Positions 1 to 8,191 of a stretch of DNA of 35,830 nt are shown piece after piece. The position numbers were made by a program, and so were the translations under genes. The first letter of the stretch is position 1, and each line of letters opens with the position of its first letter. The notes below the pieces were generated by a model. It worked only from the letters and a program-made list of their open reading frames with translations. It made no database searches and was not told the DNA's origin. This DNA is from a virus. The DNA is taken from IMG/VR virus record IMGVR_UViG_3300037293_000142, positions 1 to 35,830 of that record; one strand, written 5' to 3'.

Positions 1-65
1 CAGTATTGATTATTTCAACCCTTTAAAATCGGCCTTTTGGCATGTACATAAAATTTAGCGTTTCA

Positions 66-79
66 GATGTACATTTTTT
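66..79 (+). repeat. Left copy of 14-bp terminal inverted repeat
   Basis: GATGTACATTTTTT here is found exactly in reverse complement at 35720-35733. A second pair, GTACATAA at 44-51 and TTATGTAC at 35778-35785, lies outside it at each end. Mu-type transposases bind several such sites at both termini. The spacing differs between ends (25 bp left, 55 bp right), which is usual for asymmetric Mu ends. Function is inferred from position and symmetry. Confidence 0.5.
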
Positions 80-127
80 AAACCGTTCTCAGGTTGAATA
101 TAATGCTTTCTCACATTACATTTGTGA

Positions 128-236
128 TGTCGTCACTCTTATTACAATCAAACCACAAGTCTGTATGTCTTACCCGGACGGGGCTCTCACGAGTCCGGCT
201 TGTGGCATTGCTATGAGTGACGACAAACGTCCGGGT
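128..236. repeat. Nested inverted repeats at the left end
   Basis: Three nested perfect stems can be read: 128-138 with 215-225 (11 bp, TGTCGTCACTC), 153-159 with 199-205 (7 bp, CCACAAG) and 174-179 with 193-198 (6 bp, CCGGAC). The two inner stems are contiguous on one strand. In addition ACCCGGACG at 172-180 is perfectly complementary to 228-236, outside the outer stem, so a pseudoknot or alternative fold is possible. On the minus strand it directly follows the methylase stop, so it could end or protect the late transcript, but no U-tract follows. It matches no RNA class I recognise. Confidence 0.55.
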
Positions 237-242
237 TATTTT

Positions 243-1046
243 CTACCCGAACAGTCCTGGATCATAGTTCACGGTCAGCACTTCAACCTTACGTTTTGTA
301 CCGCATTTAGAAGCTGATAGCTGCTTTTCATACCTAAAGTTAGTCCAACCATACTTCCGGCTATACTGTTCTAATATGGGTTCGTTATAGCTTGATAAAA
401 CAAACTTGCCCTGTATCGATGCCAGACATTGTAAGAGCCTTTCAAAGTCATCTACCGTATAACCTCCATAATGACCTTGATTAGAGCTTACGTAAGGTGG
501 ATCAACGTAGTGATAGGTAGAAGGCGTATCTCGGCTTTGAATAACCTTAATGGCATCTCCGCACTCAATTTGGACGCGATCCAGCCTGGCAGCAATATCC
601 TCAATGAAAAGAAGCTTCTTATTATAATTACGCTTCTCTATGCCACCACTAGACCTATCGTAGCCCCAGCTCCCAATCTTAGAAGCAAAGCCTTGATTTG
701 TAAGTAACCAGAATGACCAAGCCCTGGTTACTTCATCAAACAAATGTGGATTCTCATAAATGACTTTTGCGTCCTGATAACACTTCCTTGAATGAAGTGT
801 AGACTGAACCATTTTATTAAGCTCTGAGAAGTTCTCTTTGAACTGAACATAGAAATTCACAACAGCACCGTTGGTGTCATTGATCACTTCGAATTTAGAA
901 GGCTTCTTATCAAACAGATAGGCCAGACCACCAGCAAAAGACTCTGTGTAGCCTTTATGTTCCGGTGCTATTTCACGTAAATGAGGAAGCATTGATTGCT
1001 TACCTCCATAGTAAGTAATTGGGGTTTTAATGTGCGTCTTACGCAT
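243..1046 (-). CDS. dam: DNA adenine methyltransferase, D12 (Dam) class
   Basis: A 267-residue D12-class N6-adenine methyltransferase, which transfers methyl groups from S-adenosylmethionine to adenine in duplex DNA. The N-terminal YYGGK motif (residues 12-16) and FAGG (37-40) form the SAM-binding part, and the catalytic DPPY motif is at 182-185. The length is typical for Dam-like enzymes. Recognition of GATC is usual in this class but cannot be read from the sequence. It is the last gene of the leftward late unit, downstream of the fibre genes, which is where Mu carries its own DNA-modification gene mom. Its likely role is protection of phage DNA from host restriction. The start is the first ATG, 70 bp after the fibre gene. 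Confidence 0.93.
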   Translation of the reverse strand: MRKTHIKTPITYYGGKQSMLPHLREIAPEHKGYTESFAGGLAYLFDKKPSKFEVINDTNGAVVNFYVQFKENFSELNKMVQSTLHSRKCYQDAKVIYENPHLFDEVTRAWSFWLLTNQGFASKIGSWGYDRSSGGIEKRNYNKKLLFIEDIAARLDRVQIECGDAIKVIQSRDTPSTYHYVDPPYVSSNQGHYGGYTVDDFERLLQCLASIQGKFVLSSYNEPILEQYSRKYGWTNFRYEKQLSASKCGTKRKVEVLTVNYDPGLFG

Positions 1047-1116
1047 GCAGTTGTTGTTTTGAAATTAGACATATTTAAACTGCTGAAGGACGACAAAGAC
1101 CCCAGTTAAATTTCGG

Positions 1117-2058
1117 TTAAGAATTAAAGAAAGTAATATTGATGAATAGTTCTGAAGGAATTCGGGTGCCATCCATTATAGGAATTGTAATTGTACCATC
1201 ATTATTGATACCAATCACATAAGGCACACCTCTACCACTATCGTCACCATAGTAAAACGCGCTTTCTATCGCATTGGTAGCTAAATTTATAGGTGATCGA
1301 TAGCCTACAGGAAGCGTTGCTAGAGTTCTGTTAGCACTAGAGGCTCCATCGTTAATAACCCTTAATGCTACTTGAACCAATCCGTTATTATCTTTCTTCA
1401 GACGACTGGAATTATCGACATTCCAATTCAGACCTTCCGTATAATTAGTGTGATCCAAAGTAGTAACACCAAGGCTTGTTTTTAAAGCCAATTGAGAGGT
1501 GACAGTAGCAGCAAAATCCTCATCGTCACCCAAAGCGGCCTGAAGCTCTAAAAGCGTGTCAAATGCGCCTCCTGCACCTCCTAATATTGAATCTTTCAAG
1601 GCGGTAAGCTTTGCCTCGATATCTAGTAGAACGGTCATCTTGTCGACCAAATAAACTAGATCTGCATAATCCACATCTGCGCTACCTGAAGCCGCAAAGC
1701 TTAAAACCATTTTGCGGTCAAAATGAGTATTGGCAGTAGTGAAATTACTGAGCTTTGAAGGCTGACCAATTGCCGTTTGTGAAAGGGTTAAAACAGGCAC
1801 GTTGCCACCTGAGTTACCAGTAATTCCATCACAAAGAAACACTTCGCCTTCATGATAAATTGCGCCTGAAGATATTTCCCAATCAGGAGCTCCAGCAACA
1901 GCCTTTAACCCATAAATAACCGTGTAATCCCCGTCTGAAGCTCCAAGACCTAATACAATAGGTTTTATAGATTCCAACAGGGCGTCTTGATGTAGTTTGT
2001 GTGAGGTTCTGGCAAACTCTTGCGCGATGCCAGGAGCTTGAAAAGTAAGTTTCTTCAT
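1117..2058 (-). CDS. Putative tail fibre protein
   Basis: A 313-residue protein at the distal end of the tail operon, next to the methylase. The N-terminal half is Gly/Ala/Thr-rich and beta-like. Residues about 145-190 form a helical stretch (tail-fibre-like shaft with an LxxALGDDEDF motif), and the C-terminal part is rich in Gly, Asn and Ser, as in receptor-binding fibre tips. The start ATG overlaps the stop of the preceding gene in an ATGA arrangement, indicating translational coupling. No enzymatic motif is visible. The call rests on position and composition, and a collar or adaptor role is possible. Confidence 0.55.
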   Translation of the reverse strand: MKKLTFQAPGIAQEFARTSHKLHQDALLESIKPIVLGLGASDGDYTVIYGLKAVAGAPDWEISSGAIYHEGEVFLCDGITGNSGGNVPVLTLSQTAIGQPSKLSNFTTANTHFDRKMVLSFAASGSADVDYADLVYLVDKMTVLLDIEAKLTALKDSILGGAGGAFDTLLELQAALGDDEDFAATVTSQLALKTSLGVTTLDHTNYTEGLNWNVDNSSRLKKDNNGLVQVALRVINDGASSANRTLATLPVGYRSPINLATNAIESAFYYGDDSGRGVPYVIGINNDGTITIPIMDGTRIPSELFINITFFNS

Positions 2059-2528
2059 ATCTCTTCTATTGTGTAAGTCATTCCGGCTACAGCGTATTTC
2101 TGTACAAGCCCTTTTATTTGAATTAAGTCCGCAGCCAATACGACTGGCACCTTTACAATGAAATCAACATCGTTCAGATCAGCCGTTCCACTTTCATCGA
2201 GTAATGGATTTAGGCCGTAGCCTGTATCGCCAAGTAATTGGTTGAATGGATAAGCCGTATCTCCCAATAAATAAGGTACTCCAGAGGGCTGTTGATTCTC
2301 TACTATAATGCCCGGCCCGAAATTGTTGATCAATAGGTTTCTAAGGCTGATAGTTTTACCTGTGTATTTGTATTCGTCCCTCTTTATGGCCACAAAGGAA
2401 TTGAACTCTTCAAACATGGTTTTTAGAGGTTTGAGAATGCCCTTGAGCCATGATGCAATGATAGGCTTGCGCATATCAATCGGCACAAAATCACGGGCAA
2501 AGTTCGCAAAATCAAAATTGAAATTCAT
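2055..2528 (-). CDS. Tail/baseplate-associated protein of unknown function
   Basis: A 157-residue protein in the baseplate-fibre segment, coupled by ATGA overlaps to both neighbours. The first 60 residues are aromatic and basic. The middle contains two similar short motifs, LLGDTAYPFN and LLGDTGYGLN (about residues 87-107), which suggests a small internal repeat. No family is recognised. Position between a J-like protein and the fibre fits a P2 gpI/Mu gp48-like wedge or adaptor role, but this is inferred from order only. Confidence 0.5.
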   Translation of the reverse strand: MNFNFDFANFARDFVPIDMRKPIIASWLKGILKPLKTMFEEFNSFVAIKRDEYKYTGKTISLRNLLINNFGPGIIVENQQPSGVPYLLGDTAYPFNQLLGDTGYGLNPLLDESGTADLNDVDFIVKVPVVLAADLIQIKGLVQKYAVAGMTYTIEEI

Positions 2529-3379
2529 TGTGCTACATAGGTTATAGTGTCTGATAAATCGAAGTCATTGTCAATCTTGTAGTAACCACTCGCTGGGTAG
2601 TACACCCTGTCCACTGGAGCGAATTCACCCAGATCAGTGCGACCCTCGATAGTTTCTTCGTCCACGTTGATCACTCCTTCAGTACCGCGAATGGAAATCA
2701 ATAAATCTAAAGGAAAGAAAGAGCCATCAAAATTAGTGTCGCTGTTCAATGTTTTTAGATGGTTAACGATAGCCGTTTCCACTCTTAATTTGACTGTGGC
2801 GATAGGTACAATTGCATTGTAATACACCGACAAAATCAGCTTCAGCTTGTCACTATTGTCGCTCGTTGCAATCAATCGTTTTTGCGCATACTGGATTTCA
2901 TTCAAATAGCCTTGGAATGCGGTGAGCTCGTCATTGGTCAATTGCGCAGGATCACCAGCCACTTCTTTCGCCACTTTCACCTGTGTACCGAAAATCGAAG
3001 TATTGATAGAGTCCCTTTTGATAATCTGTTTGGTGGCATCTATTACAGCGTATCCATATGAGCCATCAGCATTAAAGATTAGATCATCGCCATATTGAAA
3101 CTTCCTGATCTCTTTATGAAGGCTATCAGCGTTTCCAGGAATCGCTTTCAATTTGTTATCTACCTCTATTTTGAATAGGTCAAAAAACGTCTCCAGGAAA
3201 CTGGCCATGTATGCGAACAACCAAACCAAAAGCCTCCATATTGACACTGGAGAGCCACTGTCAATATCAGCTAGAAGCTGATCAGCATCGTCACCTTCAT
3301 AACCAAGGTCAGTCAAGCTAGCCTGAGATTCTTTCTCTGCTATTATGATATTATACCATTCTTTAGGGGTTCGTGCCAT
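2525..3379 (-). CDS. Putative baseplate wedge protein (gpJ-like position)
   Basis: A 284-residue protein. Its N-terminal WYNIIIAEKE segment and the following helix-rich region resemble the start of J-type baseplate proteins, and its C-terminal half is beta-rich (VNVDEETIEGRTDLGEF and a final YYKIDNDFDLSD stretch). A possible amphipathic or hydrophobic helix is at residues 47-70 (WRLLVWLFAYMASFLETFF). It lies in the order expected for the Mu gp47/P2 gpJ protein, between the wedge gene and the fibre. Similarity to known families is weak by eye, so the role is an inference from context. Confidence 0.5.
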   Translation of the reverse strand: MARTPKEWYNIIIAEKESQASLTDLGYEGDDADQLLADIDSGSPVSIWRLLVWLFAYMASFLETFFDLFKIEVDNKLKAIPGNADSLHKEIRKFQYGDDLIFNADGSYGYAVIDATKQIIKRDSINTSIFGTQVKVAKEVAGDPAQLTNDELTAFQGYLNEIQYAQKRLIATSDNSDKLKLILSVYYNAIVPIATVKLRVETAIVNHLKTLNSDTNFDGSFFPLDLLISIRGTEGVINVDEETIEGRTDLGEFAPVDRVYYPASGYYKIDNDFDLSDTITYVAQ

Positions 3380-3404
3380 CTCACTTATTATTAATTACTG
3401 AACA

Positions 3405-3989
3405 TTATTCCTCTTCATTATTACTGACCAACTCCCTATATTCCCTCACTGTCAGCATTTCAATTTCCAGTGCTGGAAAAGAATCGGCAAACGAAATGAA
3501 ATCGAACATCATATACATGTCTGGCTGAGCCGTTCCTTTTAGTAACGGAAAATAGAGATAACCCTCAATTTCAGACGGCACTACATTGTCTGTCATCCAT
3601 TCGCTCAAAGTGGGTAATGCTCCGAGGGCTGTATTTTCAGCAATACCCATAATGCCTGCTGGTATGGTAGTGGTTAAGAAAGTGGGAGTCGCTTTCACTA
3701 ATAGTTCAATGCTACTAATTATTGATCTCTGATTGCCGTATTTTGTAATTTCTGATGCTTTTAAAGCGTCAAAAACGCCAATTAATACCTCAAGAAATGG
3801 CCAATAATCAAGTTCGAAAAATTCACAGATATTAAGAAAATCAACGTCCTCTATGTCGTAGGTAATGTATCCATCCGTATACCTAGTTTTTTTCGAATCA
3901 GGTAGCAGGTCGCCCATTGCTCTCACAACGGAAGAAACGTTGGTATTTGATCCATATTTTTGCGCTAGTAAATTGAATGTTATTTTCAT
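3405..3989 (-). CDS. Hypothetical tail protein
   Basis: A 194-residue acidic protein in the tail operon whose start overlaps the stop of the upstream gene (ATGA). It has hydrophobic patches but no clear membrane segment or signal peptide. I recognise no domain. Tight coupling within the structural operon makes a virion or assembly role likely. A gap of 25 bp separates it from the next gene. Confidence 0.45.
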   Translation of the reverse strand: MKITFNLLAQKYGSNTNVSSVVRAMGDLLPDSKKTRYTDGYITYDIEDVDFLNICEFFELDYWPFLEVLIGVFDALKASEITKYGNQRSIISSIELLVKATPTFLTTTIPAGIMGIAENTALGALPTLSEWMTDNVVPSEIEGYLYFPLLKGTAQPDMYMMFDFISFADSFPALEIEMLTVREYRELVSNNEEE

Positions 3990-5695
3990 AGTCTAGAAAT
4001 TTCAATTGCTGTTAAAGCTGAATTTGTAATAAGGATTTCTCCTGTGGATGTGAAATACACATAGTCGCTACTGTCTGCGAATGTTATCCATTGTGCCTTT
4101 GTCTTGCTTAGTCCTCTCACTGTAGAATGAACAGACGCAACATTAGGCATTTGAAGGTCAGACGCTCCGTTGAATTGGTTGCCCTGCTTCGCTCCGTTCA
4201 CGAAGCCTACTTTGTTATAAGTAACAGCGTTAGAAGTGATAATTGCGCCTCTATCAATAGCTGATTTGATTTCGTTCGAACTGCCATCTTTATACGACCA
4301 ATAACCATTCACGTGAGCGTAATGGTAGTTATTCGTGGCTGTCCAAATTGTTGGCAATACAGCGTTAGTAATTACAGCATGATTTCCATTGCCAGAATCA
4401 TCCGTTAAGCCTACTCCATTACCTTCCATGCAAGTGTAATGCTGTGTTCCGTTGATTAATAGGTTATAGACCGTTTTAGAACCGCTTGGCGCAATAGTCC
4501 AGTTACCGCCTCCAATGTCTGCAATAGTCCAGTTAACCGTATCATCCGCGCCATTCAAATAGATTGAAACTGGCTCATAATCGAATTGAATTTTCTGTGT
4601 AGTACCGTTCAGCAATAACGCAGTGGCATTCTTTAATTGAGCTCTTAAATTGAGCTTACCTTTATTAACCAATTGATTACCATCACTCCCTAGATTTGGA
4701 TTAGCTAATGAAGCTGCCTTATATACACCACTTACTTCATTGTAACCAAATTCATTCAAATAGGAATACCCCATTCCTTTTGCGTCAGTTTGAATCATGG
4801 ACGTTAATCCATTACTAAAGGATGCACTAATACCGTTCACTAAATCTTTCCAATCCAAACCCGACCCCTCCTTGGCTGGCGCATAGAAATGACATTCTGA
4901 TTTATCAAAGTCGTAGTTTTTTATTTCGCTTTCCGTTAATACTCTATTTATAATGGCAATTTCGCCAATGTCCTCCTGTTCATAATATGTGTCCACATAC
5001 CTTCCAAATTCCATTCTTTGACCTCTAAGAACTCCGTTAAATGGGAAATTATTTGGTTCATACCCATCATTATTAACGTATGGAGCATTACTCGGATAGT
5101 GAACGTCATTAATATAAAAATTAACATTAGTTTCATCCATTGAATTACCTAGTGCATCAATGGTTATGCCAAGCTTATTAAGACCTCCCCCTGTTGGGAA
5201 TGCTCCATTAGGGGCTCTAAATGCGTGGTAGTAACCTGCCCCTGACAATGGGTTGTAACCAATCCTAAACCCAATCCTATCTAATGTAGGGTTTATTTCA
5301 AGCATAAAATATTCATTGATCTGAATAAATACAGTACCAGTACTACCATCCGTATCCAACCAGATAACCATTGAGAAGGGACTCAAGAAGTTATTGAATA
5401 TTGCCTCTAGTCTATATTCAAAATTTATGCGCTGATTAGTCCCATTTGTTCTGAAAAACTGCCTTGCTGCAAACTGAACATCATTACTAATAGGTTCATA
5501 AATCCCACTACCAGTACTATCAACGCCTTTATAGGTTTCGCGACCTGCAAAAACGGGTAATCCAGCACTATTCAATTTTCTAAACCTAGCAGAATGCACC
5601 ACACCCGTAACATCTACAAGAAGGGCTTCTTTGGTTAAAAATAAAGCCTCCGTTTTATCTCTATATGTGGCGTATGAGGGGTTAGTACTGGACAT
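3986..5695 (-). CDS. LamG-like (concanavalin-fold) tail protein
   Basis: A 569-residue protein, the largest in the baseplate-fibre region. Residues about 95-270 look like a laminin-G/concanavalin-type jelly roll, with the hallmark closing segment IGEIAIINRVLTESEI near residue 245-262. Such domains bind carbohydrates. The C-terminal half is Asn/Gly/Thr-rich and contains short W-T-I-A repeats (NWTIADIGG, NWTIAPSGS, near residues 388-405). A surface-binding fibre or adhesin role is likely. It overlaps the upstream gene by 14 bp and the downstream gene by an ATGA. No cleavage or catalytic motif is evident. Confidence 0.6.
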   Translation of the reverse strand: MSSTNPSYATYRDKTEALFLTKEALLVDVTGVVHSARFRKLNSAGLPVFAGRETYKGVDSTGSGIYEPISNDVQFAARQFFRTNGTNQRINFEYRLEAIFNNFLSPFSMVIWLDTDGSTGTVFIQINEYFMLEINPTLDRIGFRIGYNPLSGAGYYHAFRAPNGAFPTGGGLNKLGITIDALGNSMDETNVNFYINDVHYPSNAPYVNNDGYEPNNFPFNGVLRGQRMEFGRYVDTYYEQEDIGEIAIINRVLTESEIKNYDFDKSECHFYAPAKEGSGLDWKDLVNGISASFSNGLTSMIQTDAKGMGYSYLNEFGYNEVSGVYKAASLANPNLGSDGNQLVNKGKLNLRAQLKNATALLLNGTTQKIQFDYEPVSIYLNGADDTVNWTIADIGGGNWTIAPSGSKTVYNLLINGTQHYTCMEGNGVGLTDDSGNGNHAVITNAVLPTIWTATNNYHYAHVNGYWSYKDGSSNEIKSAIDRGAIITSNAVTYNKVGFVNGAKQGNQFNGASDLQMPNVASVHSTVRGLSKTKAQWITFADSSDYVYFTSTGEILITNSALTAIEISRL

Positions 5696-6221
5696 CGTAG
5701 GTTGCGGTTACGAGGTATTGATTATCGGCTACTACTTCTATTTCCAACTTATCTACTTTCAAAGCAACAGTGGACATTATAGGTACTACATTATTCTTAA
5801 AGCTGACTTTCTTTTTCCACCGTGTAGCAATGTTATCATAATGATCTGATGCGTGACTTGTATGATTGAGAATGCAGATATAGACCACATTGTCAGGAAA
5901 AAGGCGTTCATCAGTAGCTACATAGACTGTGCTAAAAGCATGCGGAGCAGCAAAAACAAAGGTTCTACCGCCTGTAGCATCTTGCTTTAGCTTAACTGTG
6001 CAAGTCTTTCCTTTCACTCCATTAGTAAGTACCAATGAGGTAACATTCGCGCCTAAAGTTGTTCCCAAGTCAAAGGAGAAGGTGCTCAGATTATAAGTTA
6101 AAGACCCACTTACTGCGTGGGTAGATGCTGCTTTCAGAACAGGTGCCACGGTAGCATACACTCCATTCCATACATTATTAAGAATAGTATTGATCTGGGC
6201 GAAGGTTCGGTCTAAATTCAT
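5682..6221 (-). CDS. Hypothetical tail fibre-associated protein
   Basis: A 179-residue, Thr/Val-rich, probably beta-sandwich protein. The first 30 residues look helical (oligomerisation or attachment), followed by a series of short alternating strands. It sits between the LysM protein and the LamG protein, with overlaps on both sides. No family recognised; a fibre attachment or minor baseplate role is plausible. Confidence 0.42.
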   Translation of the reverse strand: MNLDRTFAQINTILNNVWNGVYATVAPVLKAASTHAVSGSLTYNLSTFSFDLGTTLGANVTSLVLTNGVKGKTCTVKLKQDATGGRTFVFAAPHAFSTVYVATDERLFPDNVVYICILNHTSHASDHYDNIATRWKKKVSFKNNVVPIMSTVALKVDKLEIEVVADNQYLVTATYDVQY

Positions 6222-6757
6222 TGGTCATACGCTTTTAAAGTAATGGAGTCAAATGAGATCAACAATGTTCCTTCAGATGAATTAAGTCCAGTTTCTTCAA
6301 CCACCTCTTCCTCTTCAACAGTGCCTGTATTCGCATTCAAGCCCTTGGCTGCATAGAAATCGACTACCTTTTGATTGACCGAATAAGAACTATCATATCT
6401 CAATAGTTGCCCAGATAAAAGCTCACTGTCAATTGTGGTCAGTGCAGGGTTGTCTTCAATCAATCGAAGAATACCAGTGATGTCACCGTAAACCTCTATC
6501 GCAATATCCATCAAGGTTTGACCTGAAGAAACTATGTATCGTTTCTTTGTGCTTTTTGGGGCTATGGTCAGATTGTTATTCGATTCGCTTAGATCAAGTG
6601 ATCCATTGTAGTTAAGCACTTGGCCAGGAATCAAGGATTCCGTTAAGGAAACAAGCGAGTTGTCTTCTATGAGCGTAAACATTCCAGTTATATCGCCATA
6701 AGTAGCTATGGCCACATCCATCAAAGTTTGCCCTTCTGTAACGATATACCGTTTCAT
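6218..6757 (-). CDS. Tandem LysM tail protein (tail protein X-like)
   Basis: A 179-residue protein with two LysM-like repeats: RYIVTEGQTLMDVAIATYGD at about residues 3-22 and RYIVSSGQTLMDIAIEVYGD at about 73-92, each followed by a conserved LIEDN and a G-Q-x-L-x-Y strand. LysM modules bind peptidoglycan. In contractile phages the small tail protein X (P2 gpX) carries one such module at the tube tip. Here the domain is duplicated and followed by a Glu-rich linker and a short C-terminal tail. Its position next to the gp25-like wedge and spike supports a baseplate or cell-wall-contact role. Confidence 0.72.
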   Translation of the reverse strand: MKRYIVTEGQTLMDVAIATYGDITGMFTLIEDNSLVSLTESLIPGQVLNYNGSLDLSESNNNLTIAPKSTKKRYIVSSGQTLMDIAIEVYGDITGILRLIEDNPALTTIDSELLSGQLLRYDSSYSVNQKVVDFYAAKGLNANTGTVEEEEVVEETGLNSSEGTLLISFDSITLKAYDQ

Positions 6758-7044
6758 CTCACATCCACTTTAATATCCCCATTACCATCTATGTACACCG
6801 ACTTAAGCGGTATACCAATGGCCTTTACTTGCTTCTTGATCTCATTCAAGAGTCCATCCTTGGAAGCATCTGGGCTCTTCAGGTAGTTGGTAGCATTTAC
6901 ACCAATTGTCGGGAATGGTCTCCACTCTCCAGGCGCGCTTTGGATCACCAGTTTGATGTCTTGGAAGGTGGAGTCACCTACCACGAAATCATTATCTCTG
7001 ATCATCATATCACCGTCATCATCAAGTAGAAAGTCATTCGCCAT
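6754..7044 (-). CDS. Baseplate wedge protein, GPW/gp25-like
   Basis: A 96-residue protein with the short form typical of the W/gp25 family. It contains the acidic N-terminal DDDGD motif and a D-x-x-L-V-I-Q-S-A-P-G-E-W segment (about residues 27-42), followed by a helical NEIKKQVKAIG part. This family forms the inner wedge that nucleates the sheath. It follows the spike gene with an ATG-TGA overlap, the usual V-W order of P2/Mu baseplates. Confidence 0.7.
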   Translation of the reverse strand: MANDFLLDDDGDMMIRDNDFVVGDSTFQDIKLVIQSAPGEWRPFPTIGVNATNYLKSPDASKDGLLNEIKKQVKAIGIPLKSVYIDGNGDIKVDVR

Positions 7045-7619
7045 CAGTGTTTCACTTTATTATTTTCAATCTGTGAATAGTCCCCAAGCTGCTTGCCGAT
7101 AATCGCTGCCTTCAGCGAAGTCTGCAACGCACTCGGAGCACTGTTACCAGGCTCTGGTACCGGAGCTCCATTAATCACCTGAACCAAAGCCTCAACCAAT
7201 TCATTTGTCTTGTTTAACTCATCCCTGAGCGTTGGCGTGATTACCATTCCACCGTTTCCACCACCATTGAAAACATGTCCTTCAGCATTTTGAAAAAGAG
7301 ACATCGAGCCTATTTTCATCTCTATACTTTCCACTTCGCCAATGGCCAGCACATGTACATCCTTTGGATCGTTATTGATCACTGTGGCCAGCACTATGCT
7401 TCCCTCTTTCGGATAAGTTACCAGGTAGTTAACCTGATCATCCACCACGCTGGTTAGCCTGGCCTCGTAAAGAGCTGGACTTCCATCCGTTGGCTCGAGC
7501 TCACAGGTGCGATGCTCTTTATCGACCGATGTCACTTTGGCTTCAACTGTCTGGGTTGGAATGTTTCCCTTCAGCAGTTTGAAAAGCAGCTCTCTTAGTT
7601 CCTGGTGTTTACCCATCAT
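7044..7619 (-). CDS. Baseplate spike protein, gpV/Mu gp45-like
   Basis: A 191-residue protein. Residues about 20-100 look like the OB-fold of central spike proteins (VTSVDKEHRTCELEP, then GSIVLATVIN). The C-terminus ends in the phage spike-associated GDYSQIENNKVKH. It would form the membrane-piercing trimer below the tail tube. No long HxH iron-binding tip repeat is visible, so the tip may be simple. Two adjacent ATGs (7619 and 7616) are possible starts. It overlaps the next gene. Confidence 0.7.
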   Translation of the reverse strand: MMGKHQELRELLFKLLKGNIPTQTVEAKVTSVDKEHRTCELEPTDGSPALYEARLTSVVDDQVNYLVTYPKEGSIVLATVINNDPKDVHVLAIGEVESIEMKIGSMSLFQNAEGHVFNGGGNGGMVITPTLRDELNKTNELVEALVQVINGAPVPEPGNSAPSALQTSLKAAIIGKQLGDYSQIENNKVKH

Positions 7620-8191
7620 TCAAAGAGTTCGAGTTCTACAGGTACTATTTCCCTTGCAGTAATGATGAATGGCTGCGTATCACGGTATCCCTCGAGAGCT
7701 GGAAGCATCACACTCTTTATATAGAGTGAATTGATTCCATGATGAAGGAATAGCGATGAGCTTACCACGTCTAGGTAAGTATCTTCCCTGAAGACAGCCA
7801 ATAGCTCTTCTAACTGAGCGTCTGGAAAGTACCCATCTTTGTTCCAAAGCACACCGCGAAACCTGATGTCCGCCTCTTTAGCTCCAGCCATTTCAACTAC
7901 TGAAGCTCCACCGAAAACTTCCGTTTCTGTGACCTTCTTCACGTAGTTAATATCTACCAGCGGATCAAATGGGAAGGTGTAGTTAATAGCAGCTTCATCA
8001 CCGATTGGAACAGTCACAACCTTGATTTCGTCAAAGGGTTGGTTCTGTAAAAGTGCACCAGGAAGTATCTCCGATTTTGAATAGTCGGGCTCGTAAATCA
8101 AAGCAGCTTCCGACTGAGGGATGTAAACACCCGTTCTTATGCCGAAAGCCGCTCCAATTCTTGCTGATATTTCAATGGTGAACTGTGCCAT
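7616..8191 (-). CDS. Phage tail/baseplate protein, DUF6046-like
   Basis: A 191-residue protein between the tail chaperone and the spike. Its N-terminal IGAAFGIRTGVYIPQSEAAL and middle WNKDGYFPDAQLEELLAVF segments resemble a family I associate with Bacteroidota phages (DUF6046), usually found between tube/tape-measure and spike genes. In Mu this slot holds gp43, a DNA circularisation/hub-associated protein. The ATG at 8191 shares its A with the TAA that ends the frameshifted chaperone extension, so it is coupled to that frame. Confidence 0.5.
   Translation of the reverse strand: MAQFTIEISARIGAAFGIRTGVYIPQSEAALIYEPDYSKSEILPGALLQNQPFDEIKVVTVPIGDEAAINYTFPFDPLVDINYVKKVTETEVFGGASVVEMAGAKEADIRFRGVLWNKDGYFPDAQLEELLAVFREDTYLDVVSSSLFLHHGINSLYIKSVMLPALEGYRDTQPFIITAREIVPVELELFE

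Larger units (their letters stand above)
1..242. other. Left prophage end, no gene
   Basis: This stretch lies beyond the stop of the methylase gene and holds no convincing gene. GTACATAA at 44-51 and GATGTACATTTTTT at 66-79 recur inverted near the right end of the window (35778-35785 and 35720-35733), as expected for transposase-binding end sites. The element boundary is probably near position 43, so bases 1-42 may be host DNA or packaged flank. Positions 110-240 hold strong nested inverted repeats that are listed separately. No terminal TG/CA pair or 5-bp target duplication could be matched with the right end, so the exact boundary is unproven. Confidence 0.45.

Noticed and set aside
21-47. 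Direct similarity CTTTAAAA...GTAC between left (21-47) and right (35758-35785) ends
   Set aside because: Only 12 of 19 positions agree after the CTTTAAAA and a gap is needed. The inverted motifs are stronger, so a direct-repeat end is not claimed.
128-236. Self-cleaving ribozyme such as hammerhead
   Set aside because: The fold was compared with hammerhead cores. CUGANGA and GAAA segments are absent or altered and no cleavage-site pattern fits, so no ribozyme class is claimed.
42-317. 91-codon rightward open frame at the left end
   Set aside because: It overlaps the end repeats, the inverted repeat element and the methylase on the other strand, shows no protein-like composition and has no coupling or start support.
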